A DNA stretch of 64,000 bases, from NCBI RefSeq assembly GCF_030813495.1, contig NZ_JAUSUI010000002.1, forward strand, positions 310,001-374,000, written 5' to 3'. The stretch comes from Ancylobacter polymorphus (GTDB lineage Bacteria; Pseudomonadota; Alphaproteobacteria; Rhizobiales; Xanthobacteraceae). Positions 52,948 to 61,503 of the stretch are shown piece after piece. Below the pieces are notes generated by a model, which was not told the DNA's origin, did not search any database, and saw nothing but the letters and a program-made list of their open reading frames with translations. Both the position numbers and the translations under genes were made by a program. Positions within the stretch are counted from its first letter, which is position 1. Every line of letters begins with the position of its first letter.

Positions 52948-53654
52948 CCGGGACGGTCCGGCGGGGTGAGCGCCAGCATGGAGGTGACGGATTCCGGCGC
53001 CGGCCCGGCGGCAATGCCGCGCCGGGGCATGCCCTCGATGAAGGGCACGAGTTGCAGCCGGGCGATCTCCAGCACGCGCCGCAGCTCGGTGACCGGCTGG
53101 GCGTGTTCGTCCACCCGCAGGTCCAGCGCGCAATAATCCTCCTCGCCCTGCACCCGAAGGCTCGCGGACTGCCGCCCGCGCCTGTCGCCGCCGGCGGCGT
53201 CGCCGGCTTCCAGCGCCCGCATCAGCCGCTCGTCGAGCCTTTGCCCCGCGCTCATGCGGAAGGCGCCCGCCATGGCGTCGATCACCTGCGCGCCGGTGAG
53301 CATGTTGCCCTGCACGGCGAAACCGTCGCCGATTTCCTGCCCGCACCAGGGCGTGCAGTCGGCGCCGGTGAAGGCGGCGGCTTCGCCAGCGTGATCCACC
53401 ACGCCGATCTGGCGCAGTTCGCGCGCCGCATCCGCCGCCAGTGCCGCTTGAAGCGCCGCACGTGCCGGCGTGCCGGCGGCGATGGCGTCGAGCACGCCGA
53501 GCGCGAGATAGGGATTGACCCAGGACTGGGTGGAGGCGGCGCCGACCTTCGCCCGCGAGAACGGGCACATGGAGCCCACCGCCGGCACGGCGGTGGCGAC
53601 CGCGACGCCGAAGAGGCCGGTGGACGGGCAGCGGGCGACGATGGAGAAGGTCAT
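52920..53654 (-). CDS. DUF1028 (Ntn-hydrolase-like) protein
   Basis: A 244-residue protein of the DUF1028 family, thought to adopt an Ntn-hydrolase fold. The N-terminal TFSIVARCPSTGLFGVAVATAVPAVG and ASTQSWVNPYLALGVLDAI are diagnostic, and the middle has VQGNMLTG and DDRRGRQSASL-like segments. It is the last gene of amide operon 2, 10 bases after the LivF-like gene, hinting at hydrolysis of an imported amide or peptide-like compound. The C-terminus is formed by a tandem repeat. Confidence 0.88.
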   Translation of the reverse strand: MTFSIVARCPSTGLFGVAVATAVPAVGSMCPFSRAKVGAASTQSWVNPYLALGVLDAIAAGTPARAALQAALAADAARELRQIGVVDHAGEAAAFTGADCTPWCGQEIGDGFAVQGNMLTGAQVIDAMAGAFRMSAGQRLDERLMRALEAGDAAGGDRRGRQSASLRVQGEEDYCALDLRVDEHAQPVTELRRVLEIARLQLVPFIEGMPRRGIAAGPAPESVTSMLALTPPDRPGGGGSRRLT

Positions 53655-53664
53655 GCCACTTACC

Positions 53665-54363
53665 TCACACGCTCAGATGTTTCAGCACCCGCGCGCGGGA
53701 ATCCGGCTCCGAGGTGGCGCCGGTCTCGGCGATCTCGCCCCGGTCCAGCACCGCCCAGCGGTCCGCCACCGCCAAGGCGAAGGGCAGATGCTGCTCCACC
53801 AGCAGCATGGTGGTGCCATGACGCTCGCGGGCGCTGCGGATGACGCCGGCGAGCCGGTCGATGACCGAGGGCTGCAGGCCTTCGGTGATCTCGTCGACCA
53901 GCAGCAGCTTCGCCCCCGTGGCCAGCGAGCGGGCCATCAGCAGCATTTTCTGCTCGCCGCCCGAGAGCGTGCCGGCGCGCTGCTTGAGGCGCTGGAGCAG
54001 GAAGGGGAAGGAGGCTTCCACCTCGGCGAGTGCGGCCTCGAAATCCGGGCGGCGTACGGCGAGGCGGAGATTTTCCTCCACGCTCATGTCCTGGAACAGC
54101 GCCTTTTCCTGCGCCACATAGCCCACACCGAGGCGGGCGACGCGGTGGGGGGCGAGGCGTGTGGCCTCCGCGCCGGCAATGGCCACGGTGCCGGTCATTT
54201 TCGGCAGGAAGCCCATGACCGATTTCAGCAGGGTGGACTTGCCCATGCCGTTCTTGCCGAGCACGGCGAGGATCTCGCCGGGCGCGATGGCGAGGCTCAC
54301 CTCGCGCAGCACCACCGCGCCGGCATAGCCGCTGGAGAGATGATCGACGGCGAGGAGGCTCAT
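53665..54363 (-). CDS. branched-chain-type ABC transporter ATP-binding protein (LivF-like), operon 2
   Basis: A 232-residue ATPase with Walker A GKNGMGKST, signature LSGGEQKMLLMAR, Walker B LLLVDEITEGLQP and the LivF-type LVEQHLPF after it. The start overlaps the LivM-LivG fusion stop by ATGA. Confidence 0.92.
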   Translation of the reverse strand: MSLLAVDHLSSGYAGAVVLREVSLAIAPGEILAVLGKNGMGKSTLLKSVMGFLPKMTGTVAIAGAEATRLAPHRVARLGVGYVAQEKALFQDMSVEENLRLAVRRPDFEAALAEVEASFPFLLQRLKQRAGTLSGGEQKMLLMARSLATGAKLLLVDEITEGLQPSVIDRLAGVIRSARERHGTTMLLVEQHLPFALAVADRWAVLDRGEIAETGATSEPDSRARVLKHLSV

Positions 54364-56186
54364 GCCGGCATCTCCTTGGGCGCGGGGGCGGTTTCATGGT
54401 CGATGCCGGCATGGCCGGAACCGGCATAGACCTGCTTCACGAGTTCGGAGGCGACCACCTCCTCCACCGAGCCGTCGAGCACGATATGGCCCTGGTGCAG
54501 GACGATGACGCGGGAGGAAATCTCGCGCACGAAGTCGAGATCGTGCTCCACCAGCAGCACGCACAGGCCCTGTTTCTTGGTCAGCTCGATGAGGATGGCG
54601 CCGATCTGCATGCGCTCGGTCTTGGTGAGGCCGGCGGTGGGCTCGTCCAGCAGCAGCACGCGCGGCTCCAGCGCCAGCACCATGGCGAGTTCCAGCGCCT
54701 GCTTCATGCCGTGCGAGAGCAGATGCGCCGGGGTGGAAAGCTGCTTGTCCAGCCCCGTGGTGGCGATGACATGCATCGCCGCCTCGGGGAGCGGCAGGAC
54801 CTCGGCGCGCCGCCACAGCGAAGGCCGGGCATGGCGCACACGGGCGATCTGCAGGCACTGGGCGACGGTGAGCGTTTCGAACACATTGGCCATCTGGAAC
54901 TTGCGGCCGACGCCGAGCGCGACGCAGGCTTCCGGCGGCTTGCGGCCGATGTCGTAGCCATTGACGGCGATGCTGCCGGCGGAACGTTCCGCGCCATCGG
55001 CGATGCAGCGCATCAGCGTGGTCTTGCCGGCGCCATTGGGGCCGACAAGGCTGACGAGTTCGCCGGCACGCGCCTCGAAATCGATGGCTTCCAGCACGGT
55101 GAGGCTGCCGAAGCGCTTGGCGACGCCGGCAACGCTGAGCGCCGGCCCCTCGCCCGGCTCGACGCCCTGCGTTTCCGCCGCGTCGAGGGTGGAAAGCCGC
55201 ACGCTGGCCGCCGGGGCGGCGCGGCGCGGACGGAGGAGACCGACGAGCCGGCGCGGCAGGTCGAACAGCACGGGCAGCAGGCCGCGCGGGAAGGCGACGA
55301 TGACCAGCACGAACAGCACGCCGATGATGAGCTGCCAGACGAAGGGATAGTCGCCGGCGAGCTGCGCGCTCTCATAATCGACGATCAGCGCGCCGAACAC
55401 CGGGCCGAGCAGCGTGCCGCGCCCGCCGAGCGCGGTCCAGATGACCAGCTCGGTGCCGAAGACGAAGCCGGCAAGTTCCGGCGCCACCACCATCGCATAG
55501 CCGGCATAGATATAGCCGGCGATGGCGCCGATGGCGGCGCAGGCGAGATAAACGAGGATCTTCAGCCGCGACGTGTCGAGGCCGAGATATTTGCAGCGCT
55601 GCTCGTTCTCGCGCACGGCGACCAGGAGCTTGCCGGCATCGCTCTTGACGAAGATATAGGCGGCCGTGGTCACGAGGACGAGGAAGCCGCCCGCCAGCCA
55701 GAACCAGGCTTCCATCGACAAATCGAAGCTCATGAAGCCGGACAGCCCGCTCGACGAGCCGGTGAAGGTGCCGCCGGAATAGAGCAGCTGCGTCGCCACG
55801 ATGGGCAGTACCAGCGTGATGACCGAGGCATAGAGCGCCGAGGCGCCGTGCCAGAAGGCGAGCCAGCCGACGATCGCCGCCACCAGCAGCGCCCCGCCGA
55901 CGCCGAGCGCGAGGGCGAGCACGGCATTGCCGGTAGAGAAGTCGAGATGGGTGAAGACCAGCCCCGCCGCATAGGCGCCGCAGGCGAAGAACACCGACTG
56001 GCCGAAGGTGAGGATGCCGAGGAAGCCCCACAGCAGGTCCACCGTCAGCGCCACCGCCGCATAGAGCAGCGAGCGGGTGAGCACGTTCACCGAATAGGTG
56101 TCGAGCACATAGGGCCCGGCGAAGATCGCCGCCAGCGCGAGCAGGGCGACGGCGAGGATGAGGGACAGGCGGCGCGCTTCAGTCAC
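54360..56186 (-). CDS. fused LivM-LivG ABC transporter permease/ATP-binding protein
   Basis: A 608-residue fusion. Residues 1-325 form the LivM-like permease (LLWGFLGILTFGQSVFFACGAYAAG and the coupling loop VAVRENEQRCKYLGLDTSRLK). A linker of about 40 residues is followed by a LivG-like ATPase (about 365-608) with Walker A GPNGAGKTT, signature LLSHGMKQALELAM, Walker B LLLDEPTAGL and switch histidine VEHDLDF. The start is a GTG at 56186 overlapping the LivH gene by eight bases; the frame upstream is antisense-like shadow. In amide operon 1 the two parts are separate genes. Confidence 0.9.
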   Translation of the reverse strand: MTEARRLSLILAVALLALAAIFAGPYVLDTYSVNVLTRSLLYAAVALTVDLLWGFLGILTFGQSVFFACGAYAAGLVFTHLDFSTGNAVLALALGVGGALLVAAIVGWLAFWHGASALYASVITLVLPIVATQLLYSGGTFTGSSSGLSGFMSFDLSMEAWFWLAGGFLVLVTTAAYIFVKSDAGKLLVAVRENEQRCKYLGLDTSRLKILVYLACAAIGAIAGYIYAGYAMVVAPELAGFVFGTELVIWTALGGRGTLLGPVFGALIVDYESAQLAGDYPFVWQLIIGVLFVLVIVAFPRGLLPVLFDLPRRLVGLLRPRRAAPAASVRLSTLDAAETQGVEPGEGPALSVAGVAKRFGSLTVLEAIDFEARAGELVSLVGPNGAGKTTLMRCIADGAERSAGSIAVNGYDIGRKPPEACVALGVGRKFQMANVFETLTVAQCLQIARVRHARPSLWRRAEVLPLPEAAMHVIATTGLDKQLSTPAHLLSHGMKQALELAMVLALEPRVLLLDEPTAGLTKTERMQIGAILIELTKKQGLCVLLVEHDLDFVREISSRVIVLHQGHIVLDGSVEEVVASELVKQVYAGSGHAGIDHETAPAPKEMPA

Positions 56187-57015
56187 GGGCGAACCCCTGC
56201 GGACGCAGGCGCAGAATGATGGCGGCGAGCACGGCGATGGTGAGACCTCCGAGAACCGGGCTGAAATGGGTGGCCACCAGCACCTGCGCCCCGCCCAGCA
56301 CCAGGCAGGCGAACAGCAGGCTGACCAGCGAGGCGCCTGACACCAGCACCAGCATGAAAGCGTTGACAAGCCAGGGCACGCCCATGGCGGGATCGACGCT
56401 CGACAAGGGGGTGATGAGCGCGCCGGCAATGCCGGCCAGCGCCGAGCCGAGGGTGAAGGTGAGGAAGCGCACCAGCCCGCTATTGATGCCGAGCCCGCGC
56501 GCCAGATCCTCGTTCATGATCACCGCCCGCGTCTCCAGCCCCAGCCTTGTCCCCTGCAGCAGGGCCGTGAGGGCGAGGCCCAGCAGGGCGGCGATGCCGA
56601 CAAGGGCGAGGCGATAGGCGGAATAGCCCTCGCCGAGAATGTCGATGGTGCCGCTCAGCGGCGACTGGGTGAACTGCACGCCGCGTCCGAAGGCGAGGGT
56701 GATAAGCTGGCCGATGATGATCGACAGGCCCCAGGTGGCGAGGATGGCGTCGAGCGGGCGGGAATAGAGCGGGCGCACCACGAAGCGCTCGATGGCCATG
56801 CCGGTCACGCCGCCGAACAAGGCGGCGATGGGAATGGCGAGCCACGGGTTGAGCCCGGCCTGGGTGGTGACGAGCGCGGCATAGCCGCCGAGGGTCATCA
56901 GTCCGCCATGGGCGAAATTGATGATCTTCATGACGCCGAACACGAGCAGCAGCCCGGTCGCCACCGCATAGAGGATGGCGGCGGTCGTCACGATGTCCAG
57001 CGTCTGGGCGATCAT
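56179..57015 (-). CDS. branched-chain-type ABC transporter permease (LivH-like), operon 2
   Basis: A 278-residue permease with about eight helices. It shows the LivH pattern GLLLVFGVMKIINFAHGGLMTLGGYAA and the loop AVIMNEDLARGLGINSGLVRF. The ATG at 57015 follows a 249-base repeat-rich spacer behind the binding-protein gene. Confidence 0.92.
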   Translation of the reverse strand: MIAQTLDIVTTAAILYAVATGLLLVFGVMKIINFAHGGLMTLGGYAALVTTQAGLNPWLAIPIAALFGGVTGMAIERFVVRPLYSRPLDAILATWGLSIIIGQLITLAFGRGVQFTQSPLSGTIDILGEGYSAYRLALVGIAALLGLALTALLQGTRLGLETRAVIMNEDLARGLGINSGLVRFLTFTLGSALAGIAGALITPLSSVDPAMGVPWLVNAFMLVLVSGASLVSLLFACLVLGGAQVLVATHFSPVLGGLTIAVLAAIILRLRPQGFARD

Positions 57016-57057
57016 GCGAAGTCCTTTGGGGTTGGAGGCACGGCGGGCCGGGTCACG

Positions 57058-57166
57058 TCATCCCTCAAAGCCCGGCTTTTCCGGGCACCTCAGGATGATG
57101 TCGCAAGGCGGGCCGCAAGGTTCGCGCCATCGGTGCCGCCGGCCCCCTCTCCCCGGCGGGGAGAGG
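57058..57166. repeat. palindromic repeats between binding-protein and permease genes, operon 2
   Basis: TCATCC/GGATGA (57058-57063, 57093-57098) encloses GCCCGG/CCGGGC (57070-57075, 57081-57086). CCTCTCCCC-GGC-GGGGAGAGG at 57146-57166 is identical to the hairpin at 17615-17635. A related CCCCTCTCCC half occurs near 57230. Confidence 0.75.
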
Positions 57167-57264
57167 GATGGGGTGAGGGGCCCGGCGGGCAGGTAGAGAA
57201 GCCGCGACCCTCACCATGCACGCTCCGCCCCTCTCCCGCAGGACAGGGGCGGAAGGCGAATGGC

Positions 57265-58419
57265 TCACTTCAGCTTCGGGCACTGCTCGCCGGGATCCAC
57301 GTCCTTGAAGCTGGAGATGATGCCGACCGAGCCGTCGGCCTTCACCTGGCCGAGATACATGGTCAGCGGCGCGTGGCGCTGCTTGTTCATGACGATGGTG
57401 CCGCGCGGGCCTTCCACCGCGACTTCCGCCAGCGCCGGGATCACCTTGGCGGCATCCGTCGTGCCGGCCTTCTCCACCGCCGCCTTATAGGCGTAGACGG
57501 CTTCATATTCCGGCACGGAGAGGTCGTTCGGGGTCTTCAGGTCCTTGCCGAACTTCTTCTCCATCGCGGCGAGGAACGCCTTGTTGGCGGGGGTGTCGAT
57601 ATTGGTGAAGTAGGAGCCGGCGATATAGATGCCCTCGGCATCCGGGCCCATCGCCTTGGCCGTGCCTTCATCGACGGCGAGGTTGCCATAGAGCGACTTG
57701 ATGCCCGCCGCGCGCAGCTGCTTGGTCAGCGTCACATTCGGCGCGCCACCGGCGGTGGAGGTGATGATGGCGTCGGGGTTGGCCGCCTTCACCTTGGAGA
57801 GGATGGCGGTCCAGTCGGTGGCGTCCATCGGGGCGTATTCGTCGCCCACGACCTTGCCGCCGGTCTTTTCGATATAGGCCTTGGTGAAGGCCAGCATGCC
57901 GCGGCCGAAGGCGTAGTCCGAACCGATCAGGAAATAGGTCTTGGCGCCTTCCTTGTTGAAGAAGTCGACAATGGGGGCGACCTGCTGGTCCGGCACCCAG
58001 GCGTTCACATACATATAGGGGCTGCAGGAGCGGCCCTCATAGAACGAGGTGTAGATGTAGGGCACCTTGCCGCGATTGACGATCGGCAGGCCGGCATTGC
58101 GCGCCGCCGAGGTCTCCATGGAGATCAGCACGTCGACCTTCTTCTGGAAGATCAGCGAGTCGAACGCCTTCTGCGCGCCGGCCGCGCCGGAGGCGTCGTC
58201 GGCGACCTCAAGCACCACTTTCTTGCCGAGGATGCCGCCCTTGGCGTTGATCTCTTCCACCGCCAGCTCGGCGGACTGGACGACGGAGGGGGCGACCACG
58301 GAGTTCGCGCCGGACAGGCCGACGGGAATGCCGATGGTGATGGTGTCGGCGGCGAGCGCCGGCCCAGTGAGAAGGCCGGCGGCGAACACGCCGGCCATCA
58401 GCAGCGAGAGACGGGACAT
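57265..58419 (-). CDS. branched-chain/amide-type ABC transporter substrate-binding protein, operon 2
   Basis: A 384-residue periplasmic binding protein with signal peptide (LSLLMAGVFAAGLLTGPALAAD). Peripla_BP_6 features: ITIGIPVGLSGANSVVAPSVVQSAELAVEEINAKGG and YFLIGSDYAFGRGML. The region VPYIYTSFYEGRSCSPYMYVN resembles the amide-sensor pocket rather than leucine-binding proteins. It follows the nitrilase by 54 bases, supporting an amide or nitrile-derived substrate. Confidence 0.92.
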   Translation of the reverse strand: MSRLSLLMAGVFAAGLLTGPALAADTITIGIPVGLSGANSVVAPSVVQSAELAVEEINAKGGILGKKVVLEVADDASGAAGAQKAFDSLIFQKKVDVLISMETSAARNAGLPIVNRGKVPYIYTSFYEGRSCSPYMYVNAWVPDQQVAPIVDFFNKEGAKTYFLIGSDYAFGRGMLAFTKAYIEKTGGKVVGDEYAPMDATDWTAILSKVKAANPDAIITSTAGGAPNVTLTKQLRAAGIKSLYGNLAVDEGTAKAMGPDAEGIYIAGSYFTNIDTPANKAFLAAMEKKFGKDLKTPNDLSVPEYEAVYAYKAAVEKAGTTDAAKVIPALAEVAVEGPRGTIVMNKQRHAPLTMYLGQVKADGSVGIISSFKDVDPGEQCPKLK

Positions 58420-58473
58420 AGGCTTTCTCCGGAAGGTTATGGGTTTTTGGCAGCGGTGGAGAGAAGCGGGGCT

Positions 58474-59343
58474 CTAGTACCAGCCCCGGGAAATCGGCGC
58501 GCCGAGCATCTCGGCATAGACATCGGTGCGGCGGTCGCGCAGCACCTGGTTGAAGTCGTTCCAGTTGCGGGCGCGGCGGGCGGCGCCGAGGTCGATCTCG
58601 GCGGAGACGATCTCCTCGCCGTCGCGGCTCGCCGGGCCGGCGGCGGGCCAGCCGGTATAGCTGAGGATCAGGCTTTGCCCCTCGAAGGGCTGGCCGCGCT
58701 CGGTGCCGATGCGGTCGGCGCAGGCGATGTAGAGCGAGTTGGAATGGGCGGCGGCCATGGCGAGGATGTTGGCCATCGCCTCGCGCCCCTCCGCCTGGCC
58801 GGGGATCGGCACCCAGTTGGTGGGCACGCAGACGATATCCGCACCCTGCAGCGCCTGCAGCCGGTAGGTCTCGGGGAACCAGCCATCGTAGCAGATGGCG
58901 ACACCGATGCGCCCGAGCGCGGTGTGGAACACCGGGAAGCCGTTATTGCCGGGCTCGAAGAACAGGTTCTCGTTGCCCCACAGATGCATCTTGCGATAGG
59001 TGCCGATATGGCCCTCCGGTCCGATGACGACCGCGCTGTTGTAGAGCGCCGTGCCCTCGCGCTCGGTGATGCCGGCGACGATGTGCAGGCCGCGCTCCTT
59101 GGCGATCTTCGCCCAGGCCTGGCAGCTCGGCCCGTCGGGAATGGTCTCGGCGAGGCCGAAGGCTTCCTCGCGGGTCTCGAACACGTAGCCGGTATTGGCG
59201 AGTTCCGGCAGCACGATCAGCTTGGCGCCGCCCTCGGCCGCACGGGCGATGAGGCCGAGCGAATGCGCGACATTGGCGCTGGTGTCGCCGAAGCGCGGCT
59301 CCATCTGGATGCAGGCGACGCGGACAAGGCTTGAGACCGGCAT
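58474..59343 (-). CDS. nitrilase/amidase family protein, operon 2
   Basis: A 289-residue single-domain carbon-nitrogen hydrolase with the full Glu-Lys-Cys triad: LPELANTGY, YRKMHLWG and VAICYDGWFPE. It hydrolyses an amide or nitrile to acid and ammonia; the specific substrate is unknown. The ATG at 59343 is the start; the longer frame reads through the leader terminator. It is the first gene behind the second ANTAR-type leader, so its synthesis should depend on amide sensing. Confidence 0.93.
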   Translation of the reverse strand: MPVSSLVRVACIQMEPRFGDTSANVAHSLGLIARAAEGGAKLIVLPELANTGYVFETREEAFGLAETIPDGPSCQAWAKIAKERGLHIVAGITEREGTALYNSAVVIGPEGHIGTYRKMHLWGNENLFFEPGNNGFPVFHTALGRIGVAICYDGWFPETYRLQALQGADIVCVPTNWVPIPGQAEGREAMANILAMAAAHSNSLYIACADRIGTERGQPFEGQSLILSYTGWPAAGPASRDGEEIVSAEIDLGAARRARNWNDFNQVLRDRRTDVYAEMLGAPISRGWY

Positions 59344-59389
59344 GAAGGCGCACCTCTGCGATCGCCGCGGGGCGCCGCGGCGTGAAAAC

Positions 59390-59429
59390 AAAAAGCCCCC
59401 GGCAGTGCCTTCCGGCACCATCGAGGGCT
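59390..59429 (-). terminator. leader terminator upstream of nitrilase, operon 2
   Basis: On the minus strand AGCCCTCG and GGTGCC, loop GGAA, GGCAC and CGGGGGCT, then TTTTTG. It lies between the promoter at 59486-59515 and the nitrilase ATG, so it acts as an attenuator. Confidence 0.8.
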
Positions 59430-59464
59430 GCATAGCCTGGATGTAGGGCGGCAACGCTGCCGCC
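59426..59464 (-). promoter_or_regulatory. ANTAR-type hexaloop leader, operon 2
   Basis: The first hairpin is GGCGGC-AGCGTT-GCCGCC (59447-59464), a six-base loop with A1 and G4. The second, GGC-TATGCA-GCC (59426-59437), has G4 but T at position 1; its 3' arm overlaps the terminator 5' arm. The spacing and order match ANTAR-responsive leaders. Confidence 0.7.
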
Positions 59465-59485
59465 ACGCTCACGAAGCGATGGGGG

Positions 59486-59515
59486 TAGCAAAGCGCAGGC
59501 GGCGGAGCCTGTCAA
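59486..59515 (-). promoter_or_regulatory. sigma-70-like promoter for amide operon 2
   Basis: TTGACA (59510-59515) and TTGCTA (59486-59491) on the minus strand are 18 bases apart. Transcription would begin just before the hexaloop hairpins. Confidence 0.6.
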
Positions 59516-59572
59516 GCGCAAATGCCGAGGATAGAGGCAGGGGGCGCAATGCCTATCAGTTAGGCAGTTGGC

Positions 59573-60187
59573 TCATTTCTCGCTCTCTCCCTCGCGGTCG
59601 AGCTCGGCCAGCATGGCATGGGCGTTGATGATGGAGCCGGCAATGGTGCCGATCGGCACGCGCTTGGCCGTCGCCTGCTTGCGCAGGAACTGGTAGGCGT
59701 CGTCCTCGGAGAGGTTGCGCAGGCTCATCAACAGCCGCGTCGCCTTCTCCACGTCGCGGCGGGTGCGCAGCGTGTCCTCCAGCTTGGCTATCTTGGCCAG
59801 CAGCCGGCCCTCATAGCCGCGCTGCGACAGGGCGAGCACGAGGCTGGACAATACGCCGGAGGCACGGATCGGGCGCACCAGCACGCCATGGGCGCTGGAA
59901 TCCAGCAGCGCCTTCAGCACGGTGGGGTTCTCGTAGTCGACAATGGCGATATGGGCGATGGCGAGGTCGGCCATGCGCCAGGGCATCGAGCTTTTCGTGT
60001 CGCGGTCGAGCAGGAAGAACACCGCATCGAGCGGGAGCGGCAATTGCGCGGGCGGCGGCCACACCACCTGCACCTGGCAGCCGATGCGCTGCAACTGGCG
60101 CACGAGGTCCTCGCCGTCCTGGTCGCGCGGATGCACCACGGCGACGCGCATGTTGCGCAGGTTCTGGATCAGCTGCGAGGCGCTCAT
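59573..60187 (-). CDS. ANTAR-domain antitermination regulator (AmiR-like), operon 2
   Basis: A 204-residue AmiR-like protein: N-terminal pseudo-receiver (MRVAVVHPRDQDGEDLVRQL, without the phospho-accepting Asp in place) and C-terminal ANTAR domain (TRRDVEKATRLLMSLRNLSEDDAYQFLRKQA). It lies between its presumed partner sensor and the leader it should control. The ATG at 60187 follows AGAGG; a TTG at 60214 would add nine residues. Confidence 0.92.
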   Translation of the reverse strand: MSASQLIQNLRNMRVAVVHPRDQDGEDLVRQLQRIGCQVQVVWPPPAQLPLPLDAVFFLLDRDTKSSMPWRMADLAIAHIAIVDYENPTVLKALLDSSAHGVLVRPIRASGVLSSLVLALSQRGYEGRLLAKIAKLEDTLRTRRDVEKATRLLMSLRNLSEDDAYQFLRKQATAKRVPIGTIAGSIINAHAMLAELDREGESEK

Positions 60188-60217
60188 GCGTCGCGCCTCT
60201 TCGCCTTCGCCCAAGCC

Positions 60218-61375
60218 TCACGCATGGTCGTAAATATGGTCGACGAGATAGGGGTCGGGCTTCACCGGCGCCTTCGCCTCCCACACCACGTCGAAATCGC
60301 CGTGCTCGTTCACCATGCCGATGCGCGGCAGCAGATAGGTGTGGTTGTTGTCGGGGTCGATGCGGATGCGGCCCTGCGGCGCGTCGAACTCGGTGCCGAG
60401 CGCGGCGTCGACGAGGCGCTGCGTGTCGAGCGACTTCGCCCGCCGGAGCGCGTCGGCGAAGAGGTGGATCTGGAAATAGGCGGCTTCCGCATACATCGTC
60501 ACCGCCGCGTCGCGGCCGAAGCGGGCGCGGTAGGCGGCGACGAAGCGGCGATTGGCCGGGGTGTCGACGGTGGAGAAATAGGGCGCCGAGGTGATGTGGC
60601 CGATGCAGAGTTCCGGCCCGATGGCGCGTATTTCGCCTTCCGACATGGTGAGGCTGGCGATGGGCATGCTGCGCGGATCGAGCCCCGCCTCGCGGAAGAC
60701 GCGGTAGAGCAGATGCGCGCCTTCGCCGACCACGGTGGAGAACACCACCGAGGGCGCGCGGCGGCGGATATCCTCGACCACGCGGCGGATCTGGTCCGCG
60801 TGCGGCTGTTCCGGCACATAGGTTTCCGCCACCACCTCGCCGCCCTCGCGCGAAACGAGATCGCGCATGATGCGGTTGGATTCATGGGGATAGATGTAGT
60901 CCGAGCCGACGAGATAGAAGCGCGGCCCGAAGCGCGAGAGCAGATGGCGGGCGAGCTGCAGGCTGTTCTGGTTCGGCGCCGCGCCGGTATAGATGACGTT
61001 GGGCGAATATTCGAAACCCTCATAGAGCGAGGGGTACCAGAGCAGGGCGTTGCGCCGTTCCACCGTGGCGAGGATCGCCTTGCGGCAGGACGAGGTGCAG
61101 CAGCCGAAAATGGTGCTGATGCCGTCCTCGGTCAGCAGCCGCTCGGCATAGCGGCGGTAGAGTTCCGGGCTCGATTCGGGATCGTAGCACACCGGCTCGA
61201 TCGGGCGGCCGAGCACGCCGCCCGCGAGGTTGATCTCTTCGATGGCGAGCGCCGTGCCACGGAAATGCTCGGTCTCCGGCTCGCGCATGTGCCCCTTGCG
61301 GGAGAACAGCACGCCGACCCGCCAGACGGCCCCCGCCGTGCCCGAGCCCTGTTCCGCGCTGCCGAAATTCGCCAC
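60218..61375 (-). CDS. AmiC-like amide-sensing protein, operon 2
   Basis: A 385-residue cytosolic binding-protein-fold sensor without signal peptide, closer to P. aeruginosa AmiC than the operon 1 copy. Key segments are GCCTSSCRKAILATVERRNALLWYPSLYEGFEYSPNVIYTGAAPNQN and VGSDYIYPHESNRIMRDL, plus the C-terminal DNNHTYLLPRIG. It would hold the ANTAR protein inactive until amide binds. The start is a GTG at 61375. A TTGACC lies about 90 bases upstream as a possible -35. Confidence 0.92.
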   Translation of the reverse strand: MANFGSAEQGSGTAGAVWRVGVLFSRKGHMREPETEHFRGTALAIEEINLAGGVLGRPIEPVCYDPESSPELYRRYAERLLTEDGISTIFGCCTSSCRKAILATVERRNALLWYPSLYEGFEYSPNVIYTGAAPNQNSLQLARHLLSRFGPRFYLVGSDYIYPHESNRIMRDLVSREGGEVVAETYVPEQPHADQIRRVVEDIRRRAPSVVFSTVVGEGAHLLYRVFREAGLDPRSMPIASLTMSEGEIRAIGPELCIGHITSAPYFSTVDTPANRRFVAAYRARFGRDAAVTMYAEAAYFQIHLFADALRRAKSLDTQRLVDAALGTEFDAPQGRIRIDPDNNHTYLLPRIGMVNEHGDFDVVWEAKAPVKPDPYLVDHIYDHA

Positions 61376-61503
61376 CGGCGCCTGCCTGTCTCACCTGTTG
61401 CCGCGCCGGCCGCCCCGTGTGCGCCGGCCGGGCCCCGCTGAGCCCGCCTGCCGTTTTGGCGCGCCCGCGCCCGGCTGGTCAAGTCGCGCCCGCGGCCGAC
61501 GGG

